Assembly (NCBI GenBank): GCA_963853835.1
Contig: OY970822.1
Span: 88,579,135-88,643,134, forward strand
Direction of reading: 5' to 3'
Source of the DNA: Calendula officinalis
Lineage: Eukaryota; Streptophyta; Magnoliopsida; Asterales; Asteraceae
Length of the DNA stretch: 64,000 nucleotides
Shown: positions 35,701 to 47,547 of the stretch, in pieces
How positions within the stretch are numbered: position 1 is the first letter of the stretch
Layout: every line of letters begins with the position of its first letter
Made by a program: the position numbers and the translations under genes
The notes under the pieces: model-generated
The model's database searches: none
Told to the model about the DNA's origin: nothing
What the model saw: the letters and a program-made list of their open reading frames with translations, nothing else

Positions 35701-38700
35701 TGTATTTGACTTAACAAAGCAGCTTTAGCTTCGTCTTCTTCCTCCTCTTGCTTTACACATCAAACCAATACAAAAGAAATCAGATAAATTAAAAACCATT
35801 TTTTTCACAAAAGATGAGTAAAAATGTTTTTTTATTTATTTATGTATGCATTGAGAAGAAAAAATATATATAAACGGGAAAACCTAACCTCTTCTTTAAG
35901 AACAACATTATTTCGTTCAGTTTCAGAAACTGTAACAGTGTCTTTTTCCAAGTGTTCTAGCTCATCTTTTAAAGATCGAATTTCGTTTTGATATGATTTG
36001 ATGAGAGATTTTTCGTCAATAATCTGCAAATATATAAAGAAAAAATGTCAATGAAAGATATTCTAATATTTGGAAAATTAAAATGATCTTAACACCTTGT
36101 TTCGTGCTGCCTGAATTTCAATATGTTTTGCTCGGTGTGCAAATTTTAATGTGTTGTGTGTTTCCTCTGAATTGCTTGAAGAGGGAGTAACTGTACAAAT
36201 AAGCTGAAAAACAAAAAATAAAGGAAAAAATCAATACAATAAAATAAATAAATAAATAAATAAATATATACATGTGTATATATATCGGGAGACTTACAGA
36301 TACTCTTCCATGACCACTTAAAGAAGACTGAAGAAGTCTGGTCAATTTTGAGTCTCTGTATGGTATATGAGCAGCCTTCCCATCTGTTAGTTTTGATATA
36401 ACCTGTAAACAGGTACAATTTAGCAACTTTTATTTAATTTATTATGATTTATTTAATTTCTTTTTCAAATTAACCGCGAAAACATACAATATAAAGTATA
36501 AAAAAAATTTAAACGCCAATGTCGTATTTTGCACTCATACTAACAAAAAATGGAGGATTTTACAATGTAAAGTTTTCAATTTTTGTTTCCTTTTTCACCC
36601 TTATAATGGAAGGTTTCTTAATCATAATAATTAGCATTTAGCAATTAGACAACCAGAATTAGTAAGCATTTCTGGTAATTACACTGATAAAAATAATGGC
36701 AGTTATTTTTTAGGTCTCACAGTTCCAAGAGTTAGCAGGCTTTTATTAATGTAGGACCCTTCTTTTCGACGAATACCAACAGTTTCAGCTTTAGAGCTCT
36801 CAGAACCAGCCAGATCTATCAGGTTCTGCAATTTAAGGTACAATTTAAATTATTAATAAATTAATTAAATCAACACGCAACATTTTTTTACAGAAATTAA
36901 TGCAGAAATAGTCGGTTTGAGAGCAATTAATAATCTAATATGAGGTTTAGGGGCATACCAGTTGTGACAAGTTAACAGCTTCGTTTTCATTATTTTCACC
37001 ACAGGGACTACTCTCAATTGTCTGTTAGAAAGTAATAAGATATACACAAATCCGCTCAGAAAATGTAAAACATAATAGATAAAACAATTATAATATTTTT
37101 AATACTTTAATATTTCGTTATTAAAAAATATTACCAGAGTAAATTATAGGAATATGAAAAAAAATTATATTACCAGAGTAAATATTGTGTGACTTCTGCT
37201 GCTGTGCAGATTAAAGTTTGTGGAACCAACATGTCGTTGCTCTGTATTAGCAAAGAACAAAAAACAAAATAAAATAAAATAAACAAAACAAAACAAAAAA
37301 AAAAAGGAAAAAAATGTACCTTCTCCAGCTGCAATGATGGAAAGGGCATGGCCAGCAGATAATACAACTTCTTCTTTTATACCTTCAACAAAAGTTCCCT
37401 GCAAATAAGAATTATTTAATTTATGATTTTTTAAATTTCCATTAAAAAAGGAGATAATTTGTGATCATATTGTTTAATATGAATGCAATTGTAAATTATT
37501 TACATAAGAAAAATATATGTTAATAAATGCAGAATTTGATGAATATAAATATACCTGACTGTCCTCTCTTATTCTTAGATGCTGTCCTGCTGGATTCAAC
37601 AAATCATTAACAACCTGAAGAAAAACAAAAATCTGAGATTATATGCCACCCAAAATTATTCACTATTTTGTATATAATATGAATATTATTTAAGTAACAA
37701 TTTAATCCCTGAAAAATATTGTCCAGAGAACTCACCTCATTGTATATTTCCAAATATGAGAGACGAATAAGATATTCACGAAATGGAGTCTGAAAATAAA
37801 TGAAGATTATAAAAATGATTTGTTTTTTTAAAAATAAGTAATAAAGTATAGTGGGATCAGATATTTAGCCAAACATACCTCTTGAATGATGCTAAAAGCA
37901 TCCTTTACTGCCAATGGAATAATTCCAGGAGACCTCTGATCTCCCTGTCTTGTGTATATAATATAAACAACCAAAATTAAATAATCATATTGATATATAC
38001 AAATACAAAACAAAAGTATTTATATTACTATAAAAGTCCAAAAGATACTTACATGCATGGTGTGAGTCTTCCCACTACTTGTCACACCGTATGCAAAAAT
38101 AGTGCCTGTTATTATTAAAATTCACAAAATATTTGTTTAACAGAAGTGATAAATGATTTTTAAATACAATATACAGAAATTATACAGACATATAAATGTA
38201 TAATATTATATTGTCAAAAGATTCAAAGCAAGCAAGCAAGCAAACATGGTATCACATAAATAGGCTTATTAGTATTGTATGTGAATTTGTACCAACAATC
38301 ATGCCACATGTCTGTAATCTGTATTAACTTTTACTCAAATTACATACAATAACATTACCTTTATTTCATTGAATTATTTGTGTTACTTTAAAATATTACT
38401 GAAGTGAAAACATTTTGAAATAAAAAAAAATTAAGAATTTAACCTCTTAATATCATGATGCAAATGCATTTTTATTGGTTCAATTAAAAAAAATGGAACT
38501 ATTTAAAACTCGAACTTCTTAAAAAGGGAAAAAATAACATACCATTAATGCCCTCCATAGCACCACGAACAACATGTTGGACTGCAATATCATATACATG
38601 ATGTGTAGTTGTTGTAGGCCCAAACACTTGATCTGGATATATAAATATTTAAAGTAAAAAATAAGTTTCATAATGGAATATGAAATATGCTGAAAAGGGA

Positions 38701-39984
38701 TATCTTTAACATAAAAGTGTTTGATGAAGCTGATAAAATAAGTGTAATCACCTTATCTTAAAAGATACTCCGTATATATTTAAATTTTGAAGTATAAAAT
38801 AAGTTTCACTTAACATAAAATTTGGATCAAACAAAACCATGTTTGGCTTTCTACAAAAAAATGGCGGAAACATTGAACAAAGCTGATAAAAAAATTAGCA
38901 ATGTAATATTCTGTAAAATGGAAATGATACTTTAGTACTTTACACAACAATAATTACTGCATTAATCTAGCAGTTGAGCATGAACAAGTCTCCTACATCA
39001 TATCTGTCATTAGTTATATAATTAACAACCATAAAGTACAAGTGTATTCACCTAATTTAAAAGTTCTGCTAAATAGTACAAGTGTATTAGTTACAGAAGT
39101 TTCACCTAATTAATTGTAAATTAACATTGGACAACATGAGGTTCGATGAAAGCTTACATCCCGAAATACTTTTAGGAGACAAATATTGTCCAAATTTGTG
39201 ATGATCATAACGGGACCTCAGGTTATTTTTGCAGATATTATTACAGCTTAACCGTGTTTTTGAAGCATGAATTAGAGAATTAGAGGCCAAATTTTGATGG
39301 GGAAATTTCATATCTGTTCTGTATCTACTAGTCTCCTAATAGGTTTCACAATTAAGGTGAGAAATTAGCTTACGAGCACAGTGTATGGAAGCATGGAGTT
39401 TAAGGTCTGGATATGAAATAGGGTTAAGCTGATTATCAATTTAACCAACTCACATAAACATTGCAATTATAAATTTAACCACACAAAATTAAAAAGTATA
39501 TCATACCATATGCATAAGCAATTGAGGATGTATGCTCATTACGGACAACAGTTTCTCCATCTGCATACCATGCAATCTCCTCCCCTTGTCGTATTTCCCT
39601 CGAACTATTTTAGATAAAAATTGCAACTAATTTATACAAAATTTAAGCACAAATTCTGTGTACTGTACTACTGTATATTCAATTTATCTCTGTACATACA
39701 CACGTATACGTATACACATATACTTACATATAGATACAAACACGCAGAGATTATGCCAAAAAAAATTTAGAACTGGTTGATCACCTGAGAGGCCGGAACC
39801 GGACGGTAACTGTGACGTTCTCTTTCAACTTCTCAGAATCCGACGGTAAGCTCGGGTTATCAGCTGAAGCTTTTAGAGTATTTTTAGAAGGAGAAGTTGT
39901 CGATGATGGCGAATTAGTATGCTTCAAGCTCGATTTCTTCGGTTTGAATCCTCCTTGCCTCGCCGCCATTGTTGAATTCATCAT
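31591..39984 (-). CDS. KIN-7: Kinesin-like protein, KIN-7 subfamily (938 aa)
   Basis: Twenty-three coding exons, all GT/AG and in phase: 39984-39785, 39604-39507, 38632-38543, 38105-38053, 37944-37879, 37789-37736, 37614-37555, 37398-37320, 37241-37174, 37021-36959, 36825-36721, 36402-36298, 36203-36096, 36023-35889, 35750-35598, 35159-35007, 34863-34636, 34521-34381, 33790-33656, 33568-33518, 33084-33037, 32954-32811, 32070-31591 (TAA). N-terminal motor about residues 57-385: P-loop GVTSSGKT 136-143, switch I SSRSH 247-251, switch II DLAGSE 281-286, then the neck KFAHRAKHIEI. A Ser/Lys-rich N-terminus (1-55) could be a weak organelle-targeting or regulatory segment. Downstream are a basic PRRRYSFGEDE motif (about 470-480), a GLLNWLKPR motif (about 522-530) and long coiled coils ending near ELTNMWILVERLKRLQG. 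This motor-plus-coil architecture matches plant KIN-7 proteins of the group often annotated chloroplastic or mitochondrial (KIN-7D/E/K/L); the exact member is uncertain. It should be a plus-end-directed microtubule motor. Introns hold four repeat insertions. Two ATGs start the frame; 39984 is the first. Confidence 0.95.
32132..32180. repeat. (CA)n / (TATG)n microsatellite in kinesin intron 22
   Basis: ACACACAC repeats followed by ATATGTATATGT repeats, next to the left end of an inverted-repeat element. Confidence 0.8.
32182..32636. mobile_element. AT-rich inverted-repeat element in kinesin intron 22 (455 bp)
   Basis: Ends AGTAAAAACTTTTTTAATTAATA and its approximate complement ending GAGTTTTTACT form inverted repeats rich in AAATTAATAA. 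A divergent copy, reversed, lies at about 60000-60412. It is non-coding. Confidence 0.65.
32636..32729. repeat. (AT)n-(GT)n compound microsatellite
   Basis: About 32 AT units followed by GTGTGTAT and GT/GC dinucleotides in intron 22 of the kinesin gene. Confidence 0.95.
33949..34235. mobile_element. MULE-type MITE in kinesin intron 18 (287 bp)
   Basis: Ends GAGTAAATTAC and GTAATTTACTC, flanked by a perfect 9-bp duplication TTATTACAA (33940-33948 and 34236-34244). Inside, CAAGTTTCAAAATTAGGGA-type segments pair with their complements. It is typical of non-autonomous Mutator-like elements. Confidence 0.88.
35215..35482. mobile_element. Second MULE-type MITE of the same family, kinesin intron 15
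   Basis: Ends CAGTAAATTACATATATCGTCC and GGACGATTTATGTAATTTACTC and the same GGGACTnTTGGTGnTACAAG core as the copy at 33949. The flanking duplication is blurred by T-rich sequence, which suggests an older insertion. Confidence 0.75.
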
Positions 39985-40318
39985 CAAACCTGTTATAGAA
40001 TTGCAAAGTCCACATGAACAAGTAATCAGCTTACTGAAGATCGTTCTTCACCGTGTCAAATAATCGATCAGATTTTTTCGTAACAAATTAGGATTTGGGA
40101 GAAAATGTGTGATGAAGACAATAATGAGAGTGATTTGTAGAAAGAGATGGTTTGTCTGAGAGGGTTTATTGTGGTGGGGGTTACAAAGAGTTTTAGGTGG
40201 AACTTTTTTGCTTCTGCCCTTTCATGGAAAAGTAGGCCAAAAATGTATACTTCGTATTTCCTGGATTTTTATTTTCTTTACATCATATTTCAAATTTGAC
40301 TTGATTTATTAGACTCTC
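39985..40318 (-). promoter_or_regulatory. 5' leader and proximal promoter of the kinesin gene
   Basis: About 200 bases of CT-rich, ATG-free sequence precede the start codon on the minus strand (leader-like), then AATAAACCCTCTC near 40160. No confident TATA box or initiator could be named. The region ends at the PIF-type remnant, which begins about 335 bases upstream of the start codon. Confidence 0.4.
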
Positions 40319-42217
40319 GGGTATGGTCCAACGCCACAAAGGGCGTGGGGTGTGACTCGGCAGCCACGGCGTGGCCTCGAAGGGGAACACCGCCCCCCAC
40401 AACGGCGTGGGGGGTCGGCGTGGGTGGAGAGGGGCACGGACGACGGGGGAGCACGGGCGTGGGGGAGCTTCATTTGATCGGAAATAGCCGTTTGACAACG
40501 GCTATATAGCCGTTGTATTTAAAAAAAAAACTTTTTTTTATTAAATTATTTACCTATATATATTACACACTTTCACTCATTTTATACACACAATTAACCC
40601 ATTTTACTCTCTACAAACTCCTATCTTCATACATCTCTACTTACAATGGATCCACACAACAATCCTCCACAAACACCCAACCAACCTTCACAACAAAATA
40701 TACCACCGAACCTAGGATTTGGTTGCTTCGACCAATACGTCAACATCCTAAATCCCGGTGTTGTCCCACCTCCACAATATTACCCACAACCCGCACCTTT
40801 TCTTCAACTCCCTCAATTTCAACAACCCCAATATTCACAAAATGTATCCGAATTTGCACCCACCGGCCAATATTTTCAACAACAACAAATTCATCAACAA
40901 GCCCAAACACAAGAACAACAAGCGGGGGGGAGCAAGAGAAAGGCGAAAGGGAAAGGGTAAGGGAAAAAGGAAAGAAAAAGAGGTTGTTGAAGACGTTGGG
41001 GGAGAAGATGTGGAAGAAGACACACAACTTCCATGGACGAAAAAGGAGGAACTTGCGTTGTGCCGAGCTTGGTGTGCGACTTCTAAAAACGAGAAGGACG
41101 GGAATGGCATGAGAATTAAAAACTATTGGGAAGCCATTCTTTCTAAATTTCATACCTTCATGGGAGTCGCGCCATACTGAAAAGACAATAATAGTCTTAG
41201 TAGCAAATGGCGTGACATAAACAACAAGGTTACAAAATTCAATGGTATATACAACAAACTCTCGTCGGAAAGAAGTAGCGGAATGGCCGCGTTTGATGTT
41301 TTGGAGGCCGCCAAGAAACAATACAAAGTTGAAAAAAATGGCCATCCTTTTGAGCTAGATCGACATTGGTTGATTTTAAAAGAGGATCCAAAATGGATGG
41401 GCACAATTACTAAAGATCAACAATAATCGAAGCGCTCAAAAAGTTCACAATCGGTTGACGTTTCTGATGGTCGTTCTCGTGTCGACCTTAATGCAGGGGA
41501 CGATGAATTTCCCGATGACCTATTCGACGACATTGATGAAACCCCAACTCCTCTTGAACGACCAATTAGAAGAGACAAGGCTAAACGAGCGGGTAAACAT
41601 GCGGCGGAAAAGGAAGCGAAGAGCAAGCATAGGCAAGACATTCAAAAACGATTAGACGAGCACTTTGAGGCAACGAAAGAGCGCGTAGAGATGCGTCGTC
41701 AACAAGTTCAACTGGAACAAGAACGACGCCAGCAAGAGAGGGAGAAAGAAGAAAGAGAAAAGGCGCTTGCAACCGAACAAAGAGTGATCAATAATTTGAA
41801 TATTTTGAGTATGCAACCGCCGCCATGCTTGCCGCAAGAAGATCTTCAACATTTCCTAGTCGCGAAGGAAAGGGCTCGAAAAGCCATGAGCGATTTAGGA
41901 TTGTAGTTTTTTTATTTTAAGTATTTTTAATTTTAAGTATTTCTACTTTTAATTTTAAGTATTTGTATTTTTTATTTAATGTATTGTTATTTTAATTTTA
42001 ATGGAAGTTTAATATTATGTTTAAAAAATAAATGGAAAAGAAATGATGAGATGGAAAATAAAATGGTGTGGTGTGGTGTGGTGGGTATTTCCGCCAAATG
42101 ATGTGGTGTGGTGGTGGTGTGGGGGTGTGAGGTGGCGACGATGTGGCGACCATGTGGCGGAAAAGGGCACCACCACATGTGGTGCCCTTAGAAAGTTCTA
42201 TCCCCGTGACAGTACCC
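40319..42217 (+). mobile_element. Decayed PIF/Harbinger-type element lacking a transposase frame
   Basis: Contains the ORF1 pseudogene below. The left edge GGGTATGGTC and right edge GACAGTACCC are weakly inverted, and subterminal sequence is GC-rich on both sides (GGCGTGGGG left, GGTGGCGACGATGTGGCG right). A clear 3-bp TTA/TAA duplication could not be confirmed, so the boundaries are provisional. No DDE transposase frame is present. Confidence 0.5.
40646..41906 (+). pseudogene. PIF/Harbinger ORF1-like (Myb/SANT-type, often annotated 'glutathione S-transferase T3-like') pseudogene
   Basis: Translation shows a Pro/Gln/Asn-rich N-terminus (MDPHNNPPQTPNQ...), a basic KRK stretch, a SANT-like block (about 41030-41350: PWTKKEELALCRAWCATS ... 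NYWEAI ... LSSKWRDIN) and a Glu/Arg-rich coiled C-terminus ending ERARKAMSDLGL. This order is that of plant PIF ORF1 proteins, which are frequently mis-annotated as GST T3 and help the transposase bind DNA. Three lesions break it: a frame change in the G/A-rich run near 40950, an in-frame TGA at 41178 and an in-frame TAA at 41425. Without these it would be about 420 residues. Confidence 0.8.
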
Positions 42218-42221
42218 GTCT

Positions 42222-42456
42222 AATAAAAAATTCTCATTTTTTCAAAAAATTTTATCTCACATCAAAATTACATTTCTCAAATTTGAGAGGCTCGCTTAAT
42301 AAATTAATATTATAATCAATGATTCCACCACTAAAACATTTTCTCTTTTCAATCTAACCTTATATTTTAATCAAAAGTAATATCAGGTACCCTGCCATTA
42401 ACTATCTCATAAAGCTTGTGCCCAAAAGAAATGAAAAATCTTTTATGGGAAAGAGG
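42222..42456. repeat. Divergent Stowaway-type MITE remnant (CTCCCTCCGT family)
   Basis: The right half (TATTTTAATCAAAAGTAATA … GGGAAAGAGGGAGTA) matches the right part of the MITE at 47381-49860; the left half is degraded. Confidence 0.5.
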
Positions 42457-42544
42457 GAGTAATATATTACTATATTAAGTAAAAGTTGTTTGAATAAGTT
42501 AAAAGTTAAGTATTACATTAAATAAATAAAGGAGAATATGTACA

Positions 42545-42997
42545 GTGCTAGATAGGGGTGTATTTGGTTTTGGAGCCACAATTAACCGGACTAAAATCAG
42601 TAAATCTGGAAACCGGAAAAAATGATTTTCATTGAGTGTAAACAACCAGTTCCAGGTACGGGCGGGTCGGTCTTCTGGCGGATTTAGAACTGGTAAACCC
42701 GGTTTTTGTGTTGGTTATTCGATTTTACCTCTTCACATACTTTCACCTTAAAATATACAAAGTATAATTAAGTATTTTAGCGTTTTTATTTTCTTCAGAG
42801 TGTATGTAAAAGGAAAAGAAATATACAATTATCATTTGGCATGAAATTTTTTTATATGGATAAATATGTCCTTTAAAACTAGTACCAACCGTGATACAAT
42901 GGACACCTTCAGTTTTTGTCAAATCATTGTCACATTAATTGACATTCCAACTGACATAAACATGTCAACAATACCACTTATCTTCAATTTTTATGTA
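42545..42997. other. Intergenic DNA with a degraded hAT-like subterminal region
   Basis: ACCGGACTAAAATC, GAAACCGG and CCCGGTTTTTG words around 42580-42720 recall the CCGG-rich ends of hAT elements. No gene. Confidence 0.35.
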
Positions 42998-43099
42998 TCC
43001 CACCATTATTGAATACACAAAATATATCAAATACCCTATTAAATTGAATCCCACCATTATTAAATACACAAAATATATCAAATACCCTATTAAAATAAC
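42998..43099. repeat. 51-bp tandem duplication
   Basis: TCCCACCATTATT(G/A)AATACA … CCCTATTAAA occurs twice with a 51-base period and few mismatches. Confidence 0.85.
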
Positions 43100-44935
43100 A
43101 TAGGCCCACCTTTTTCCTTTTCTCCACACTTCGGCTAGCAACGGTTTGGCAAAACTGATGCAACTAACGAGAAAGAGCCGACTTAGCACTCATCAAAGAA
43201 TCAACTCTCCTTTAAGAAATTATGGTGTAATACAAGTCACACATGTGAAGCATTTTGGTTGTAACCTATTCTGTAGTGTTCCTATAAAAGCTATTAAAAT
43301 AAACACTTCAGCGGTACTCTATTGAAGAGAAGTAATATTTAAAGGCTCTCTACCATAATATTTATTCATTATTATTAAACCTTTTGACTTTAGGAATCTT
43401 ATCCCTATGTCCCCTTTTCTTTTTTGGTATACTTTCTCCATTTTAAATTAAAATAAATAATTTATACTTTTACCTATTTCAAATAAATGATATTATTGAA
43501 TAATATTTTATAATGGACAAAACAATAGATTTATAATATATTTATAAGGGTACAGACTTACTTTTTTTTACAGTTAATTGATTTTAAGATGAAACTCCAC
43601 AAACTTACATAATATTAGAACAATTTTCACCAATGGTTGGTCAAATGCCACACGGACTCCACGTAGCTCATAAATATGCACGTGCTAGGCGCAAAAAAAA
43701 AAGAGAATGTCACACGTGAGGGAGCTTGTTGAGTAATGGCACACATCGAACAAACCAATGAACTTGTAATGTGTTTATAAGGTTTTGTGTTACTTCTCTT
43801 ACAACCAATTGATTTTTAGATGAAATCCCACAAAATTACAGATATACTTTGATAATTTATCTTATTTTGTCAAAGATAATATGAACAATTCTCAGTATAT
43901 TCTCTAACATAGTGAAATTAAATATTTACTCTTAATTTTAAACATTATTAATTTCACATCATTCAAAATGTGTATGATTCATCACCACTAATATTTACTA
44001 ACATAAGAAGTATATATTAATTAACAAAATAGTGTGCCTATGTTAATAGCTTTGTTCAAATTTGACAAAGAACCAACCGGATCAAGCTAAATCAGTTCTT
44101 GATCCATTTCGGTTTGGTCCAAAATCAAGTAAAAACCGAACTTTTTTAATAAATTTACATGTTCTTGGTTCGATTCCCTTTAGGCCGGCTATCGGTCCCG
44201 TTCGGTTTGATTTTGAACATCATCAGTTTGGTCATCGGTCCGGCCAAATCCACTTTCTCGGTTCTTGGTTCAATTCAATTCCAAGCAGCTAAGTTGAGTT
44301 CAGTTCTTAAACCATGCAAAGGTTTACTATGTATCTACATATTTATCATTGGTTTTTTATAGCTTTTATTTCTCGATTTATTTTATATTAGATATTAATC
44401 TAGATTTCTAAATTTAATCAGTGTCGGTTGTCATAATTAATAGATGTAAAACTAGGCCCCAGTAACAGATGCACATAACCACTTTTATATATTAGAGGCG
44501 TCTATGAATTATGATTAGAGCTCTAACCACCAAATCTTTATTCAATTTATTATATGGATTTATAGCTTTACTTTCTGCCTCAATAAACAAATTAAAGCAA
44601 CACATGAACGGTAGACAATTATCAGAAAATTAGACTTGTGTAAACTATAATTATCAATTGATATTTTCAGTTTTATACAAGTCATGGCAAAAGAGATAAA
44701 CATCATTTGGTAGCGTTATGGAAATTAAATGAATGTTGATTTATGCACCATCAGTTTTTATACAACATCGATTCATGTTTTATGTGGTTATACATACAAT
44801 AATTTTAAAATGACTACCCTTTTCATATGAAGTTTTTATATACTTTCTAAAAAGTTGGTTAATTTCAATTAAATTAAATATTGATAATCAATCAATTTTT
44901 CCAACTAAACCCTATTAGTGAGGGTGGGATTAGGT
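43100..44935. other. Intergenic DNA with old repeat fragments
   Basis: No supported gene. A direct repeat of about 42 bases (AATTGATTTT(A/T)AGATGAAA core) occurs near 43575 and 43808. A segment rich in CGGTTTGGTCC / GGTTCTTGGTTC (44065-44290) looks like a hAT-type subterminal remnant. Short open frames here show no recognisable domain. Confidence 0.4.
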
Positions 44936-44964
44936 GGAAATGTGGAATGCATCATGCTGGCTTC

Positions 44965-45145
44965 TAAATTCTGATAAGAGAAATGATATTTAGTCCTACT
45001 ATTTATACCTACTTATAGACCTACTTACCTGATAGGATAGACATGTGTATTCCACTAATTCTCTCTCCTAATATTATCCCTTGATTTTGACATGTGTCGT
45101 TATCTAATGAGTAGGTCTAAATGGTAGACCTAAATACCATTACTC
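44965..45145. mobile_element. Small MITE (ATTTAGTCCTAC / GTAGACCTAAATA ends)
   Basis: Left end AGAAATGATATTTAGTCCTAC and right end GTAGACCTAAATACCATTAC are inverted. The core TCTCTCTCCTAATATTATCC is shared with 30740-30780 and, inverted, 63780-63830. Confidence 0.55.
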
Positions 45146-45299
45146 TTCTGTTAATTTCACAAGCGAAGGTCCAATTTTGGCAATATGGGGACACGCACAA
45201 CCTACCTATTTCATTCAGTTTTAGTACCAACAAATAAGTAATTATTATAATAAATTATCGATATCAAGTTTGATACAAGTTTTTATTCAAGTGGTTAAG

Positions 45300-47290
45300 G
45301 ATATATTTGGTTAGTCTGACTGTAATGGAATGAATAATGTAATGGAATGAGCCAGGTAATAGAATGGTTCATTACGATTCCATTATCATATTTGGTAGTT
45401 ATGGTATAAATGTAATGAATGATTCATGCATTTTGTTTGGTATGTATAAATAAACATTAAAAAGGAATGAAATTATATTAAAAAAACCAAAATATCTATA
45501 TAATATAAAAGTAATGTAATATGATTATAAGCATGTACTAGAAATTGATGTATGTAATGCATTGTAGATTCAAGATACTAATATAAATATAATACTCATG
45601 TATATACTAGAATGTCAAAGAATGCATTTAAATATAATATGTGGCCTCTATCAGTAACATAATAATCTATGGCGATGGAATATATAAAAGAAAATTATGA
45701 TTTTTACCGGGGAATGTTTTTGATCGAATGAAGTTGCGAGAGGTGTTAATATTGATGAACGACTTGTTTATGTGATGTGCAGCTGGCCGGTAACTATAAT
45801 ATATAAATGAGTAAATTACTGTTTTTGTCCCTGTGGTTTGGCCGTTTCAGCGTTTTTGTCCCTGTGGTTTTTTTTTCTGTTTTTTTGTCCCTGAGGTATG
45901 CCAAATTCCGTTTTTTTGTCCTTCCGTCCACCCTCCGTTTCTTTTTGGCCGTTAAACCCCTCACGTGCTGAAAACGTGAGGGTATTTTGGACTTTTTCCT
46001 TAAACTACTTGTACCATAAGCATTATAATTTGTAACCTTAAAAAATCTTCATCTTCCCCTTCTCTTTGGCAACACGTACACCTGCAACATCACACTTCCG
46101 CCATAGCCGACCTGCAACACCACACTTCCCCTCCACCACCACCACATGGTTCAGCATGCGCCACCGTACCGCCTCCACCGTCACTTTCACCGCATTCTGC
46201 TTCACCCTCAACCTCCGTCTGCTTCAGAAACTTCATCAGAATTCACGATTAAAGCTACCGTCGACTTTTTTTCTGATCTCCTTTGTTCTTTATCACCCAG
46301 TCGTCTTCTCCGGCGAGAATGTAACAAGAACGTAACAAAAATCAAACCATTTTAGGGGAAACTAAGAACCCTAAATTTTCCGTCTTCTCCGTCGGCTACT
46401 TCAATCGTCTTCTTCAGAGCCACCATCGGCTACCATTTTGGGGGAAACTAAGAACCCTAAATTTTCACGTTCTTACCCAATTTCACAATTACACTATGAA
46501 CACCCGATTTTAAGCCGGTAAAATTTGGTTTTTGAAATCTCTAATTATCTTTCATAGTGATTTTGTTGCTTCTGTAGTGATTTACAAGTTTGGGCGACGG
46601 ATTTAAGATTTTTGAGTGGGATCCATATTAGATTTTGAATTCAAGGGGCTTTTGTTGTATCTAAGAGAATACCCTCACGTAGTTTGGTTCTGTCACTGTG
46701 TTGCACAAAACTACTTGCACAAAGCTTCTGTATAATCACGAAGGAGAGAGAGAGACAGAATTTGAGTTCTTCATAGAAGAGAGAGAAGGAGCATTAAGAG
46801 TACAACTTTTAAGACATATGGTACAAGTAGTTTGAGGAAAAAGTCCAAAATACCCTCACGTTTTCAGCACGTGAGGGGTTTAACGGCCAAAAAGAAACGG
46901 AGGGTGGACGGAAGGACAAAAAAATGGAATTTTACATACCTCAGGGACAAAAAAACAGAAAAAAAAGCACAGGGACAAAAACGCAGAAACGGCCAAACCA
47001 CAGGGACAAAAACGGTAATTTACTCTATATAAATTTATTCTTTGAGATTTTGTAGGTATTTTGCCAACTACTTAGGGGCATAATTGAAAATATAAAAATA
47101 CCTATGAATGGAATGAGAAAATACATGAAAGTGCCTATGGAATAGAAAACATGAATTCTTAAGTAATGAATCATTCAATGTAATTAGTCATTACATTACC
47201 AAATGTATAACAAATAACTTTTTTTCATTACACTGTAATAATTAATTACATTTCCTATTTGATTCACCCCTACCAAACACTATGTAAGAG
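45300..47290. mobile_element. Outer MITE (TTTGGTTAG … CTACCAAACA) interrupted by a MULE
   Basis: TTTGGTTAGTCTGACTGTAA on the left and CACCCCTACCAAACAC on the right, with CATTACATT/AATGTAATG words on both sides of the inner insertion, indicate an element of about 750 bp split at 45808. Exact ends are not secure. Confidence 0.45.
45809..47025. mobile_element. MULE with about 200-bp TIRs and gene-like internal sequence (candidate Pack-MULE)
   Basis: Flanked by a perfect 9-bp duplication TATATAAAT (45800-45808 and 47026-47034). Inverted arms run about 45809-46015 and 46815-47025 and contain TTTTTGTCCCTGTGGTTTGG and CCCTCACGTTTTCAGCACGTGAGGG. The 800-base interior (46020-46810) is richer in C, with CACCACCACC and CTTCTCCGTCGGCTAC blocks, a duplicated GGGGAAACTAAGAACCC segment and leader-like sequence. 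No transposase and no long frame. Confidence 0.85.
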
Positions 47291-47547
47291 TTTGGTTATA
47301 TATTCGCTCAAGCATATGGACATTAATTGTATTTCATTCATTTAATTTAATACTCTCTCTAAATTTTTTAATAAGTAATATTCCCTCCGTCCCACAAAAA
47401 AAGTTTACATTTCTTACTAAACTTTTGTCCCACAAAAAAATTTACATTTCTCACATTTGATGGACCCCACATAATAAAATATTATTATTGCTAAAAACTC
47501 CACCATTAATATCCACTAACTATTTTTCTCTCTTCAATCCAATCTTA

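Noticed and set aside
40740..41345. 201-codon minus-strand frame
   Set aside because: Antisense shadow of the PIF ORF1 pseudogene; its composition mirrors the Lys/Glu-rich sense frame.
46066..46355. Short frames in the MULE interior as a gene
   Set aside because: Overlapping short frames without a domain or splice structure; better read as captured non-coding or leader sequence.
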